A model generated the notes under the pieces. The model was not told the origin of the DNA and did no database searches. It saw only the letters and a program-made list of their open reading frames with translations. Positions 21,529 through 32,723 of a DNA stretch of 64,000 bases are shown piece after piece. Origin of the DNA: Bidens hawaiensis (Eukaryota; Streptophyta; Magnoliopsida; Asterales; Asteraceae); NCBI GenBank assembly GCA_021521415.1, contig JAIQDT010000301.1, forward strand, positions 434,001 to 498,000. Reading direction: 5' to 3'. Position numbers and translations under genes: made by a program. Each line of letters begins with the position of its first letter. Position 1 is the first letter of the stretch.

Positions 21529-22290
21529 ATCTGCAACAAACAGGTTAAGTTAGATAAACGTCAAAGCGAATCACAAGTTCGCCTGTTACCATGAGCGAAG
21601 TTGTGATCAATTCTGTATAGGCGAAGTTAAAGGTGAGGCGAAGTTGGGAAACAACTTCGCTTCAACTTGAACTTCGTCTGATAATAGTTAAGTAAAATGG
21701 TCCAGGCGAAGTTACTGATAACTTCGCCTAATCACAACATCGCCTCATAAACTGTTTCAAAAATTAATAATCAGGCGAAGTTAAACCTCAGGCGAAGTTA
21801 CGGATAACTTCGCCTAAACTGTAACTTCGCCGAATTCGAATCGGCAACAGTTAGGATTTACGAACGACGTGTAGATGATGATTTTGGAGATCGAGGACTC
21901 CGAAATACATGATTTTATGAAGTTTTAGACGTTCAAGTAGTTTACTATCACGTAAAAACAAGTTTGAAATCGGGTGTTTAAGGTTTCGAAATACGAGGTC
22001 GAGAATCGAGTCGAAACGACCGATGATTAACCTCAAAAGACATTGATAATATGATAAACAAACCCTACACACCTTGAATTTGATTAGAATCGAAGTAACA
22101 AAAACAGATGATTTTGATCGATAAGTTCGCTAAGGTTTACAGAGAGTATAAGTTCCCTGAATTTGAAATAATGAAACTGTTTGACCTATAAACTTCTTTA
22201 TATAGGGTCAAAGTTAGTACTGGCAAAGTTATCGATAACTTCGCCTATTCCAGGCAAAGTTATAAACAAGTTCGCCTGTATTTACAAAAC
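21529..22290 (-). repeat. AACTTCGC word array in the leader of the extra ORF, copia 1
   Basis: About 14 copies of AACTTCGC/GCGAAGTT and one-base variants lie at 21545-21835 and about four more at 22220-22280. Many form short inverted pairs of the kind GCGAAGTT-n-GATAACTTCGC. The array lies directly upstream of the extra ORF's ATG in the sense direction. Confidence 0.85.
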
Positions 22291-23274
22291 AAACCCCTAT
22301 ACTTTTAAAAAATTTCAATGAAGTTTTAAAAACATCCTTTAAAGCGTTAAATGATACGATCAAGGCCAAGTAACCACGTATAAAATCATACCACTACATA
22401 AGTAACGAAAATTTGAAAAATTAAAGTACACGGGATCAAATTTCAGTCTCGACAGGGACTACCATGTTTTAGAGAAGATCCGAACAGGAATCATACTAAT
22501 TACGTGACTGTCACACAGATCCGTGTTCAGCTGTATTATGACATAAAGAAACAGGTTGTAAGCAGGTAATCTACTTAAAATGGTTTTCATCGTTTCTGTG
22601 ATACGAGTTAGGTTCAATTAAGCTCAAAAACTTAAGTGGGCAACAACTCAGAGATTATGATGCCTCCTATCTATTCTCAAGGCGTATTTGGCTTTCCCCA
22701 AGTCACCCCGAATTGACCTCGACCCGTAGTGTCTGATTAAGTAGTAATTACTCTTCGATCTTAGACTCTGCTTCCCGTTCACCTTCTTGTGTCTTGATTG
22801 ACAATCATTAACATTATGAACACTAGAGGTTTTTTTTTTTTTTTTTTAAACATGTATATACACAACTTCAAGTAGGAAATAACTGCAAGTCCCGAATCTG
22901 GATCACTGCAGCGTCTTGACACTCTATCTTCACGGGAATCAGAACACTCACGGGCTCGTGTATGACTGGGTAATCGCTTTTCTGCCTATCATTCGGAAAG
23001 ATATGTATGAAGACATGCACAACTCTTAAGCAGTTTCCACATAAAATCGAGTAGATTTAGTTAGTATCACTTCTACTTTTACGCACCATAAAAAGCTACC
23101 ATGACATACAATGACTGTTCTAAAGTCTTTTAGGCCTAATAACTTCACTAGTTAAGCACACAGAATCAGTATATCTATCATTTTCCAAGGTTGGATCAAT
23201 TTTCTATTAATCATAGTAAAGTAACTTCTTACGAAGTAGTAGACTTGAAAAATAATTTCATCTCCCGGAAAAAA
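22291..23274 (-). other. Spacer of copia 1 without genes
   Basis: No coding potential. It holds a T-run (about 22831-22849) and a short stretch (about 22695-22715) resembling part of block 2 (CACCCC-AATTGAC). Nothing else recognised. Confidence 0.6.
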
Positions 23275-23590
23275 AGAAAAAATTTAACTTCTATCGCCCC
23301 GACCAAATCAAAGTCTTCAGGTAAACGGCTATCCCAAAGATCCAATGGATCAGCTGGACCGACCACATACTAGTATGTGTTCTTCTAACTAAGTATGATC
23401 GACTAATTTTCAGCGAAAGAATAAAAACACATCATAAACCGCCCCGGTCACTTTCAGTCATCTGGTTAATGGCTATCCTCATATTCTACAAGTAGAAATG
23501 AGGACCAAACATATCCGAAGACATGTCATTCAAACTGAGGCAACTGACATAATTCTAAGCGATAGTGACGTTTTTTTTTTTTTTTTTTTT
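23275..23590 (-). ncRNA. Tandem pair of module 1 (candidate structured RNA) downstream of copia 1 RNase H
   Basis: In sense orientation copy 1 (about 23580-23430) starts within about 30 bp of the pol stop and copy 2 follows at about 23425-23275. Each has AATTATGTC or AAAATTAGTC, hairpin I, TTGGTC, hairpin II, GGATAGCC and a GGGGCG block. Hairpin I of copy 1 is CATGTC-TTCG-GATATG (plus 23510-23525, one G-U pair only in sense). In copy 2 it is the 16-bp palindrome CACATACTAGTATGTG (23364-23379). Hairpin II is TTCTAC-TT-GTAGAA (23484-23497) and GATCC-ATT-GGATC (23339-23351). Gypsy B and copia 2 have the same module with different stems. Confidence 0.6.
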
Positions 23591-23611
23591 TTAACCAAAC
23601 ATATGGCATGG

Positions 23612-24205
23612 TTACTCGGGATTGATCATCCCATTCAGCTCAACAAGGTTTTGAAATCTAGTTTTGTCAAATGCTTTCGTGAACAAGTCAGCAAAATTAT
23701 CTAACGTGTCAACCTTTTCGAGCTCAATCAGTTTCTTCTCAGCACAATCCCGTATAAAATAATGACGTATGTCAATATGTTTAGTTTTACTGTGCTTCAC
23801 GGGATTGTTAGTTAATGAGATAGCAGCAGTGTTATCAATGCAAATAGGAGTAAGTGAGAAATTCAGATCATAATCGCGCAACTGTTGTTGAATCCAAAGA
23901 ACCTGGGAGCAGCAGTTGGATGCTGCCATGTATTCTGCTTCACAAGTTGAAATTGCGACTGAGGTCTGCTTCTTGCATTGCCACGATACTAATCTGCCAC
24001 CAAGAAACTGACATCCACCAGTTATAGACTTCCGACTCTGATTGCACCCTCCATAATCAGAATCTGTGTAAGCGACTAGCTCCAAGTCTCCTCCTCTCGA
24101 GTACCACAACCCCAGCTTCGGCTTGCCTTTGAGATACCGCAGTATCCTCTTCGCACCCTTCAAATGAGATTCATTTGGGTTTGCCTGAAAGCGGCACAAA
24201 GACAA
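23612..24205 (-). pseudogene. pol: RNase H and end of pol, copia 1
   Basis: This frame carries RILRYLKGKPKLGLWYS, YTDSDYGGC, STCEAEYMA and KHIDIRHYFIRD, the conserved Ty1/copia RNase H blocks, and ends MINPE. It is out of frame with reverse transcriptase, which leaves near 24180-24200 (the two frames overlap at 24160-24205), so a small indel lies there. The module 1 pair begins just downstream. Confidence 0.88.
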
Positions 24206-25170
24206 ACAGCAAACATTATATCAGGCCTAGAAGCAGTTAAGTACATTAAAGAACCTATAATAGCCCGATATTGGGTTGGGTCCACGTCTGCATCGTTGTC
24301 TGAATCAGCACCCAATTTGTGATTGACGCAGACTGGAGTATCATATGGAGTGCTGTCCTCCATCTTGAAGCGTTTGAGAACATCATGGACATACTTCGTC
24401 TGATGAATGAACATCCCATCTTTCCTCTTATCAACCTGCAATCCTAAAAAGAAGGTTAGTTCACCCATATCACTCATTTCAAATCTCTTCTTCATGACGG
24501 CCTCAAACTCCTGACACATGGCGACCTTTGATGCAGCAAAGATAATGTCGTCCACGTAGACTTGCACCAGCAGAAAGTCGCTACCCTTTCTCTTGAAGAA
24601 CAATGTGCTATCAATTTTACCTCTTTCAAACTCATTCTCAAGCAAGTAATCTGATAAGGTTGAATACCAGGCACGAGGTGCCTGATGTAGTCCATACAGC
24701 GCTTTACTTAGCTTGTACACGTGATCCGGAAAGTCAGGGTCAGGAAAACCCGGAGGTTGCTCAACATACACAACCTCATCGACTTTACCGTTTAGGAACG
24801 CACTCTTCACATCCAACTGAAAGACCTTCATCTCCTTATGAGCAGCAAATGCCAAAAACAAACGAATGGCTTCCAATCTTGCTACAGGAGCAAACACCTC
24901 ATTGTAATCAATCCCCTCTTGTTGATTAAAGCCTTTAACAACCAGCCTCGCCTTGTTCCTGATAACAATCCCTTTCTCATCTCTCTTACATTTGAAGACC
25001 CATTTCGTGCCAATCGCATGCACATTTCTTGGTTTTGCAACCAAGTTCCGTACTTCCATTTTCTTAAACTGAGCTAACTCTTCTTGCATGGCTTCGACCC
25101 ACGAGCTGTCCTTAAGAGCCATTTTATAGTTCTTTGGTTCAATCTGGCTGATAAAGCAGGTGTACAAGCA
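24160..25170 (-). pseudogene. pol: Reverse transcriptase of copia 1
   Basis: The conserved copia blocks are present in order: [75 protein letters not shown] and the catalytic VYVDDIIFA box, then FFLGLQV and [10 protein letters not shown]. The upstream linker (HPLENVIGDLSAGVQTR) is in the same frame but separated by a TAG at 25171-25173. The block itself is open, so this decay is mild. Confidence 0.9.
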
Positions 25171-25461
25171 CTAGTTGATTATGCCTGATTCTTTAATGCT
25201 TGTGTAAACACAGGTGTGCTCATTCAAGCTTTGTCTTGTTTGTACACCGGCGGACAGATCACCTATCACATTCTCCAAAGGATGATCTTTGTGAATTCTC
25301 GTAGTCGGAACCGAACTGACATTCAGATTATCTTCCAAGTTCGAAGATAGCTCATCAATGGGTGATTGATGTTGAGAGTGAAACGGATTGATGAATTCCT
25401 CTTCAGTAGAGGCAGCAGGGGTATTGACAGCATTTGACGAGGAAGGCTGACATTCATCATA

Positions 25462-26919
25462 CTATGGTCGTTGCACCAAAGTGTCTTCCTCATCGCATAT
25501 CATCTTCGTAGCAATTCTTTCCTCAACTTCTGCAAAATCCAGATAAGGTATGTTAAAAGATTTAAAAAGTCTATCATAGTCGAAAACCCCAGCGGGTCCC
25601 GAGCTTGGTTTTGGTGATTTGTAACTTGTGATATCAGTGTTACACACCACCTCAACCTTGCTGTTCGATGTATTAAAGACCCGTCTGTTGGGAGTCCCAA
25701 CAACGTATCCGACTAAGATTCCTTCATCGGCTACTTCACCAAATTTAGAATTGGTCTTTAATATCGAACATGGGGACCCGAATGGTTCAAGACCACTCAA
25801 GTTTGGCTTTCTCCCATGCATAAGTTCATAACAGGTTTTATTTAATCTTTTAACAGTTAACACTCTATTAAGGATATAACAGGCTGTTGCAACAGCTTCA
25901 GCCCAGAACACCACGGGAAGTTTCGAATCAGCCAGCATGGTTCTGGCTCCTTCAATTAAGGTTCTGTTCTTCCTCTCAGCCACTCCATTTTGTTGCGGTG
26001 TATACGGTGCGCTGTATTGGTGTTCTATCCCCTTCTGTAAGCAGAAGATCTCCATCTCATAGTTCTTGAACTCGGTTCCATTGTCACTCCTGATGAATTT
26101 AACCCGTTTCCCCATGATATTCTCAACCTTGGTAATCAAATTCTTTACCATCTGCACTGTTTCATCCTTTGACTTCAGGAAATATACCCAGGAATATCGA
26201 GAGAAATCATCAGTGATCACCAAGCAATACGATGTTCCTCCTAGACTTCTTACATTCACGGGACCGAAGAGATCCATGTGAAGTAATTCTATGGTACTGA
26301 CAATTGAATTGACCTTCTTGGTGTGATGGGATTTTTTGTGTTGCTTTCCCTTTTTGCATAATAAACATTTGTCTTCAAAGTTGAAATTCTTCAAGGGAAC
26401 ACCCAGCACAAGCCCATTTTTGACAAGGTAGTTCATTTTCCGAAGATGAATGTGCGCCATTCTCCTATGCCACAACTCGGACTCCGATTCAGTTGCTTTT
26501 GACAGAAGACACGATTCTTCCGTGGCCATCTCAGTCGATCTCATATCCATGATATACGTATTCTTCACTCTTGGAGCCTTCATAACAATCCAATCCTCTG
26601 GTATCTTAAAACCAGGATACAACACAATCGCTTCATTCTTGGTAAAATGTACGGTGTAGTCTTTGTCACAAATCTGCGAAACACTTAGCAGATTGTGCTT
26701 CAGTTCTTCAACAAAGTTTACTTTCTCCAAAGTCATCTTTCCATTCGACACCGTCCCTATTCCTGTAATCCTTCCACCGCTCTCTCCTGCGAAACTCACT
26801 CTTCCTCCTTGAACAGGTTTCAAGTCGTGTAACAATTTCTTGTTACCAGTCATGTGCCGGGAACAGCCGCTATCCACAACCCATTGATTGTTGACAGCCC
26901 TGTTCAACTGTTCCTGCAC
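25462..26919 (-). pseudogene. pol: Protease and integrase of copia 1
   Basis: The frame begins in the protease (WVVDSGCSRHMTG, catalytic Asp in DSG), then the GAG-pre-integrase domain (ELWHRRMAHIHLRKMN ... CLLCKKGK, the HHCC zinc site), and the integrase core with all three acids: HMDLFGPV, IRSDNGTEF and NGVAERKNRTLIEGART. It ends at a TAG at 25462-25464 inside the linker to reverse transcriptase. It is in frame with gag above it, separated only by the TAA at 26935-26937. The integrase core itself looks intact. Confidence 0.92.
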
Positions 26920-26934
26920 GATTAAAGCAGATGA

Positions 26935-29547
26935 TTAAAATCTGGGGACCCAAGACCGATTGGTCTTGGGTCGATACATTCCGTACCTTGGCTGTCCAAA
27001 GTTAGTATCATAATAATTTCTGTGAGTCCTAACAGGATACCTTCTTGTGGATTGACTATGAGGCCATCCAAACCTTCGTGAATTAAAAGAATTATTACTT
27101 AAGGTTTGGTTGTTAGCAGTGTAAAACTGAGATCTATTTTTTTGAAAACCTGGATTAATCCATTTTCTGAAATTTGATGGGTTTTCATTTTTACCATTGT
27201 ATTGATTAGCATTAGTTCTTTTCTCAGATTTTGAAGTCCTCACACCTCTGAATTTCTGCTTCAGAGGGCAATCAGCAACAAGGTGTCCTATTTGATTACA
27301 TCTAAAACAACTCCTGTGTTCAACTTTCTTATCAATAGTTGTCTTAGATGTTGAGGTTGTATTACTGCCCGTTTGTCTCACATATGGTGGGACATACGGG
27401 TTTAGTGGAGACTTCTTTTCAGGTGTTTTATTTCTCTCCCCACTTTTCGGTAACACTTCCTCTTGTTTTGTCTCACACGACTCAGAGGACTTGTCTGAGT
27501 TAGATGAGACAGGACTCGGAGCAGAAATCTTAACACTTGCAACAGGCTTACTAACTTCTGGTTTTTTAGTAGTAACTTGAACTGGAACTGTCTGACCATA
27601 GTCAACATCAACAGATTTCTGATTACTAGGGTCATAAGTGTATTTATGATTGAAAGGTGGTGGAACTTCATGATAACCAATTCCTCCCCTTTTTGGAGAA
27701 CCTTGATCACTAACAAGGTGATCAAGTATAGCGGAGGAATTTCTGAATTGATCTAGTTTCCGGTTAAGTTCCACCACTTTTACCTGGTGATCAGCTATCT
27801 GTTTTTCCCTTTCAGCTATTAGTTTGGTTTTCTCTTCTAGAACCTCATAGCTAAGATCAATCACTTGAATTTTTTCAGCAAGCTTTGCTTTAAGACTTTT
27901 AATATCCTTCTCACTAGCTTTAATTTTTACTTTGTAACTATTTTCTCTAGCTTTAGTGAAATAATGATCTTCTTTTAAAGTTTTAAATTGCGCATCCAAA
28001 CTAACAAACTGATCAGTTATAGTTGTCAGTTGTTCAGACAGATGTTCACACTTAGTACAAGGGAGTTCGGTACTTACCTCGGAGAGCTGGTCTGCTACAT
28101 CTGCCATGTAAGCTTCATTTTCGCCAGTTCCCTTCTCACTATCTGCAGTTTCGATTTTTGCCAAATTGGCCTGTTCAAATACTTCTTCAACATGCAGATT
28201 CCAGTTGTACTCCTCGTTCTGTCTGGAAATCATGGCTCTATAGTCATTACCACTACCACTCTGCTGTGTAGATCTGTTTTGACTGCGTTCTACACGTTCA
28301 TTTTTGCACTCTTTTGCAAAGTGGCCATTCTGCTGACAGTTGTAACAGCGTACCTTCGACTTATCAAACCCTGGCCTCTCTCCGACAAACTTCCTGCCAG
28401 TCTTCTTCATGAACCTCTTAACTCTTCTGACAATCATAGCCATCTGCCACTGCAGATCCATCTCCTCCAGATCATCAGCATCGATCTGATCATAGTCTTC
28501 ATCCAAAATTGCAGGATCAACAATCTTACCCTGAATGTAGTTCTCATACGAAGCAATAAAAGATGCATAGAGAGCAAACTGCTATTCAGCAGATTTAACA
28601 CTCATGGGCATCTTTGAGTAGTTGTTGTTTGACACACTTGGGGAAAAACTACTCTTGGTCGCTTGAGGTTGAGAAGCATTTGATCCTCCAGCTACAAAGC
28701 ACACATCACCGTTCATGTTGAGAGATACATGTCCTTCGTGTGTTGAGTTAGCGCCTGACTCTCCCTTAGAGTAATAAGCAGATGATTCAGTTTTCGAACT
28801 TGATCCAGAGTTAACCTTTGCACCATACATACCCGGATCTTGAACCTGATCGGTAGGTGTCTCCTTTCGTACCATGTTAAGTTCAAACGTTCTTAGCTTG
28901 TTAACTGCTGTCTCCAGGTCATAGTCAGCAAAGTCTTTGTCTTCTCTCATCAACACAGTGTACATCTCCCATTTCGGTGGGAGAGCATCAAGAAGCTTTT
29001 CAACAATCTCATCTTCTTTGTAAGCAATTGAATAGTTGCTGAGTTCAGTCATCAGATGATAATATCTAGTGATGATATCATCAAGTGATTCATTTTTCAG
29101 ATACTTGAAGACCGAGAATTGGGTTTTTAGAAGTTTAATTTTCGAGGCACGAATTCCCACATTGCCCTCAAACCGGTTCTCAAGTGCTTCCCAAAGCTCT
29201 CTAGCAGTTTTATACTTTCGGAAGGAGTGAAGTATCTCTTGTGGAAGAGCCATTGTAATTGCTGCATGAGCTTTGCTTTCTGCCTCATACATTTTCTTCT
29301 CTTCTTCTTCCATCTCTTTGTATTTCTTGATCTGATCACGACCCTCATACTCAGCAGTAGGTGGAATGTAACCATCTTGTATGCACACCCACATCTTGGC
29401 ATCTTGATACTTGACATATTGTTCAAAACGATCTTTCCACGCTACATAATCAGTTTTCTTAAGCATCTTAGGTGCCTTTGTAGCCGAACCCGCTTCTACT
29501 TCCATCTTTACCAGTTCGGTAATGTTTATCGAAGACATCTTTCTCAA
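26935..29547 (-). pseudogene. gag: Gag of copia 1, interrupted by one in-frame TAG
   Basis: The first part (29547-28582) starts at ATG, or at a second Met three codons later, and contains the Ty1/copia gag domain (DYVAWKDRFEQY, ELWEALENRFEG, LDDIITRYYHLMTEL). A TAG at 28582-28584 stops it; copia 2 has a Gln codon here (EAEQNFAF). The frame continues with DEDYDQIDADDLEEMDLQWQMAM, a CX2CX4HX4C knuckle (CYNCQQNGHFAKEC), a long coiled coil, and a second knuckle (CFRCNQIGHLVADC), ending at TAA. The base context after TAG is CAGTTT. Gag would form the particle and bind RNA. Confidence 0.88.
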
Positions 29548-29987
29548 AACTCAAAGAAATCCGAAAATTAAAAATTTTATTTTCAAACAGCACTGTCGGC
29601 GAAGTTGTGGATAACTTCGCTTAAAACTTAACTTCGCGTGAATTTGTAACTTCGCTCACTTTCTTAAATTCGCCGGATTGGCGAACTTGAGAATAACTTC
29701 GCTTAAGTTGAGCGAACTTGGGAGGTAGGCGAAGTTGTGGATAACTTCGCTTAACCTTATATCTTCGCCGAAACCCTACTAACAGTGACGGCAACTTCGC
29801 CTGATGAACACGAACTTTCTGCAGATTAGATTTCTGGGTTTTTCGAGGTTTGTGAAGGTGTTAGGGGTTGTTTATGATTATAGGAGGAGAGTATAGCACA
29901 AAAACTCAGAAAACTCGTCCCGCGAATAGTCGAACGGAACGATTTCTATACCCGCGTGATAATCCCGAACCACACAATCGAGCAAAA
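29548..29987 (-). repeat. 5' leader of copia 1 with AACTTCGC word array
   Basis: About twelve copies of AACTTCGC/GCGAAGTT and variants lie at 29595-29810, directly upstream of the gag start in the sense direction, several as close inverted pairs around GTGGATA. No ORF. Confidence 0.85.
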
Positions 29988-29999
29988 CCTCTGATACCA
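29988..29999 (-). other. Primer-binding site of copia 1 (initiator tRNA-Met)
   Basis: The minus strand reads TGGTATCAGAGG two bases after the LTR end, a one-base variant of the standard initiator-Met site. Confidence 0.88.
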
Positions 30000-30001
30000 A
30001 T

Positions 30002-30425
30002 TGTAGGTTCCCAGCCGGATCTACACGAGATATCGCGTTCTACGTAGGTGCGGAATCCCTACGTAAGACGTTACGAGTATAGAAAACAATACGAGCTAAC
30101 ACACGATACGATAACCAAACAAAAGTTGTATTCCAACCGTAAACACGTGATACTATGATCACTGAATACAAAACTCTCTGACTCTAATACACGAATAAAC
30201 TCTGATTAATCAACTTAATTATCGAATAAGCCGTAAACAATTAGCTTATATAGACACGACAACTTCGCCTGGCATGTTCAGGCGAAGTTGTCCCTAACTT
30301 CGCTTGTCTAACAAGTTCGCCCATATAAGCGAACTTGTTAGTAACTTCGCTTACATACAAAACTCAAATCTAACTAACACGATTACAGACACTCGACACT
30401 GAACTACTGACATCATGCACCAACA
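30002..30425 (-). repeat. LTR of copia 1 (middle; 5' LTR of the full unit), 424 bp
   Basis: Same length as the left LTR and about five differences (three near 30119-30124, one near 30185, one near 30399). The TATA box is at 30245-30254. It serves as 3' LTR for the partial unit to its right and 5' LTR for the full unit to its left. Confidence 0.95.
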
Positions 30426-31761
30426 GACTCCCCCTTGGCAGTAGCTTCATCTCTTTAGCTTCAAACACGTGTCTTGTAATCTTCAATCTTCTATCTTCAA
30501 GCATGCACTCCTTCTCGAACACAAACCGAGACAACTCTTTGATATTTCCTCGCTTCGTCTTTCCAAGCAGGAATATAAAATATCTTCTTGTCATTCAACA
30601 CCTGCAAATCAGCTTGCGATAAGTTTACCAAGTGCATCGGATCGTACACTCTAAGAACCTCTTGTTCATCTTCGTCTTCCATCACTGCCTCAGCTGTCTC
30701 ACAATCTACAAACCACCACTTCAGGTCTTTAAGCACATCCTTGGGCATTAGCTTCATCGGTACTTCTTTCAAACACCGGATCGGTTTATACTTCATAATC
30801 ATCCAAGGCTTTCCGTCAGCTCTCAAACCTCTATCCTTGTCTTCAACAAGTTTTCCCTTTTGTGGTTTCAACAGCTCAAATTTCTTCTCTTTTATACTCT
30901 CTTTCCACACAATTTTCCCAATGACTCTAGCCATATTATCGTCACTTCTGTTTATCAATCCCAATCTGGCTAAGTCTTTCACTTCACATTCTGGCAGTGT
31001 ATTCAACGATCTTAACATCCTTCTAAAGTACTGAACACCGTCATATCTCTTAATCACGAAGAGCCTCAACTGCTCATCATATATCCAGCAAATAATCCCT
31101 TTCTTCGCTTCAGCATAGCCTTTAATGTTGTAACTCTTCTTAAACATTGTAGGGACCGCCGGTTTCTTCGTTTTGACGAACCACTGAGCATAGCCTTCTT
31201 TCCATCTAGGCTGCTCTTCCCATTCAGACTCATCACTTGCCATCTCTTTACTCATATCTGCTTTCTCAACATCTGGAATGTCATGCTCAATATTTTCCTC
31301 AACTATCTCTCCCTCTTCTATCTCTGTATCAATCACAATCTCTTCACCAATCTTCTCTATCACATCACTCGGTAGTACATCATCATCACCAACCAAAACA
31401 TCATCCATCTCCTCTACATCCACCACCACCACATCATCACCACCAGCTGCAGTTGTCGACTCCCCCTGAGTTGTGGAAGTTCCAAGAGCTTGATCAGTTC
31501 TTGGCAACTCACCACCTGCATCTTTCGATGCATTAGATCATCGTCTCTTTCATTTCGTTTCTTGGTCCTCAACTCATCGCCTTTACAGCTCGTCTCCCCC
31601 TGAGATGCCAAGAACTCCTTGAAAGCATCTATGATTTTGCCATATTCAACCAACAGGGACGACTGCATCTGATTCTCTGTAACTAGGCGCTGAATAGCCT
31701 GGGTCTGGATAAGATTAATCCTTGACTGCTCTGCCACGACCCGTTCCAGTGCTGCTATTCT
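30426..31761 (-). pseudogene. Duplicated 3' segment of copia 1 (frame 2 of the extra ORF)
   Basis: This copy matches 18567-19893 at about 99 per cent by eye. It includes the polypurine tract and most of frame 2 of the extra ORF (30497-31507). A one-base loss near 31535 (GCATTAGATC against GCATTAGGATC) shifts the frame, leaving the N-terminal piece at 31414-31757. The right border is a sudden switch at 31760 into the last 23 bp of LTR. Confidence 0.9.
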
Positions 31762-31784
31762 ACTACTGACATCATGCACCAACA
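31762..31784 (-). repeat. 23-bp LTR remnant at the right end of copia 1
   Basis: ACTACTGACATCATGC...CCAACA equals the outer end of the LTR and is followed by the TSD CAACT (31785-31789). The rest of this outer LTR and most of its internal region are deleted. Confidence 0.9.
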
Positions 31785-32230
31785 CAACTGCATGATAGAA
31801 AGTTGAAGGGCAATAAGCAGTTCAAGTGTGGGGATATGGTCTTATTGTATAACTCCCGGTTGAGGTTATTCCCAGGAAAGTTGAAATCCCGATGTTCGAG
31901 ACCGTTCACAGTCACTGAAGTATTCCCGTATGGCACTATTGAGATACAAGATCAGAGCGAGATGTTTAAGGCGAACGGTCATAGGTTGAAGCACTACATA
32001 GGTGAGCCAGTTGCAGATCAGACAGTAGAGGTATTCTACTTTGACTCATTCACCGAGGCATAGACGTGTTGGATGCATCACTCAGGAGACTGCTCGAGTT
32101 CTATAGTGTGTATTATGATTTTCTTTATTATCTATTTTATTTTTGTTATTTAAAAAAAATTACAAAATTACAAAAACACAAAGATATGTTTATTTCTTAT
32201 GTTTTGGCTTTCTGTTTTGTACGCCGCAAC

Positions 32231-32362
32231 ATGCGAGCGAGTTTGAGTTATTGCAGGTATTATTATGCGCATGCTAGCTCTGATGGCATTTTGGAACTGG
32301 TTCTCTCGAGGTTGTGGCCGCGAATGAAATGCTATACAGTCGCTCGATTGATACACAGATGA
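32231..32362 (+). CDS. Conserved 43-codon ORF, gypsy B left copy
   Basis: Same length and stop position as 12634-12765; product shares RYYYAH, SSDG and PRMKCYTV. A longer upstream extension in this frame (from 32066) is not shared with gypsy A. Function unknown. Confidence 0.35.
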   Translation: MRASLSYCRYYYAHASSDGILELVLSRLWPRMKCYTVARLIHR

Positions 32363-32560
32363 TGAAGATTTTGCATATAAACCAGAGGAGTAACCCGTTC
32401 TCTATTTTACTTTTTGCTATTTAAAGTTTTAATTTTATTTTATTTCCTTTTCTTGTTCTTATCGAGGACGATTTCGTTCTAAGTGTGGGAATGGGAATTT
32501 ATTTTACTTAGTTGTTGAAAAAAAATTAAGAATTTTTTTTAAAAAAATTTGTTTTGTTCT

Positions 32561-32723
32561 TTCGCTATAAATTATGTCAGCTACTTAAGTTCAAGGGACA
32601 TATACTTGTATATGTTTGGTCATGTTATCTACCTGTAGACATAAGGGATAGCCATTGACCCGAAAACTGAAGGTGGCTGGGGCGACTGAATAAAAAAAAA
32701 TTTTAAAGAAAAATGTCCCTTGA
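32561..32723 (+). ncRNA. Module 1 (candidate structured RNA), gypsy B left copy
   Basis: The outer stem TCAAGGGA (32591-32598) pairs with TCCCTTGA (32716-32723). Inside are hairpin I CATATA-CTTG-TATATG (32599-32614), TTTGGTC, hairpin II TCTAC-CT-GTAGA (32628-32639), GGGATAGCCATTGACC and AGCCA/TGGCT as a possible third stem. Homologous to the modules in copia 1 and copia 2. No ORF. Confidence 0.6.

Larger units (their letters stand above)
18143..31784 (-). mobile_element. Copia 1: Sirevirus-like Ty1/copia element with a partial tandem duplication, 13.6 kb
   Basis: On the minus strand the order is: 23-bp LTR scrap (31784-31762), partial extra ORF (31757-30426), LTR (30425-30002), initiator-Met primer site, leader, gag, protease, integrase, reverse transcriptase, RNase H, 2-kb spacer, extra ORF, polypurine tract, LTR (18566-18143). 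One 5-bp TSD flanks the whole, so it is one locus that was rearranged after or during insertion. The two full LTRs differ at about 5 of 424 sites, so it is young. Assignment to the Sirevirus group rests on the large CCHC gag, Met primer site and additional 3' ORF. Confidence 0.9.

Noticed and set aside
22600..22720. Block 2 in copia 1
   Set aside because: Only a short CACCCC-AATTGAC resemblance; a nearby GGGCAACAACTC word is in the opposite orientation, so homology is not supported.
27988..28617. Plus-strand ORF of 209 codons rich in hydrophobic residues
   Set aside because: Antisense shadow of the copia 1 gag coiled coil; no start context and no homology recognised.
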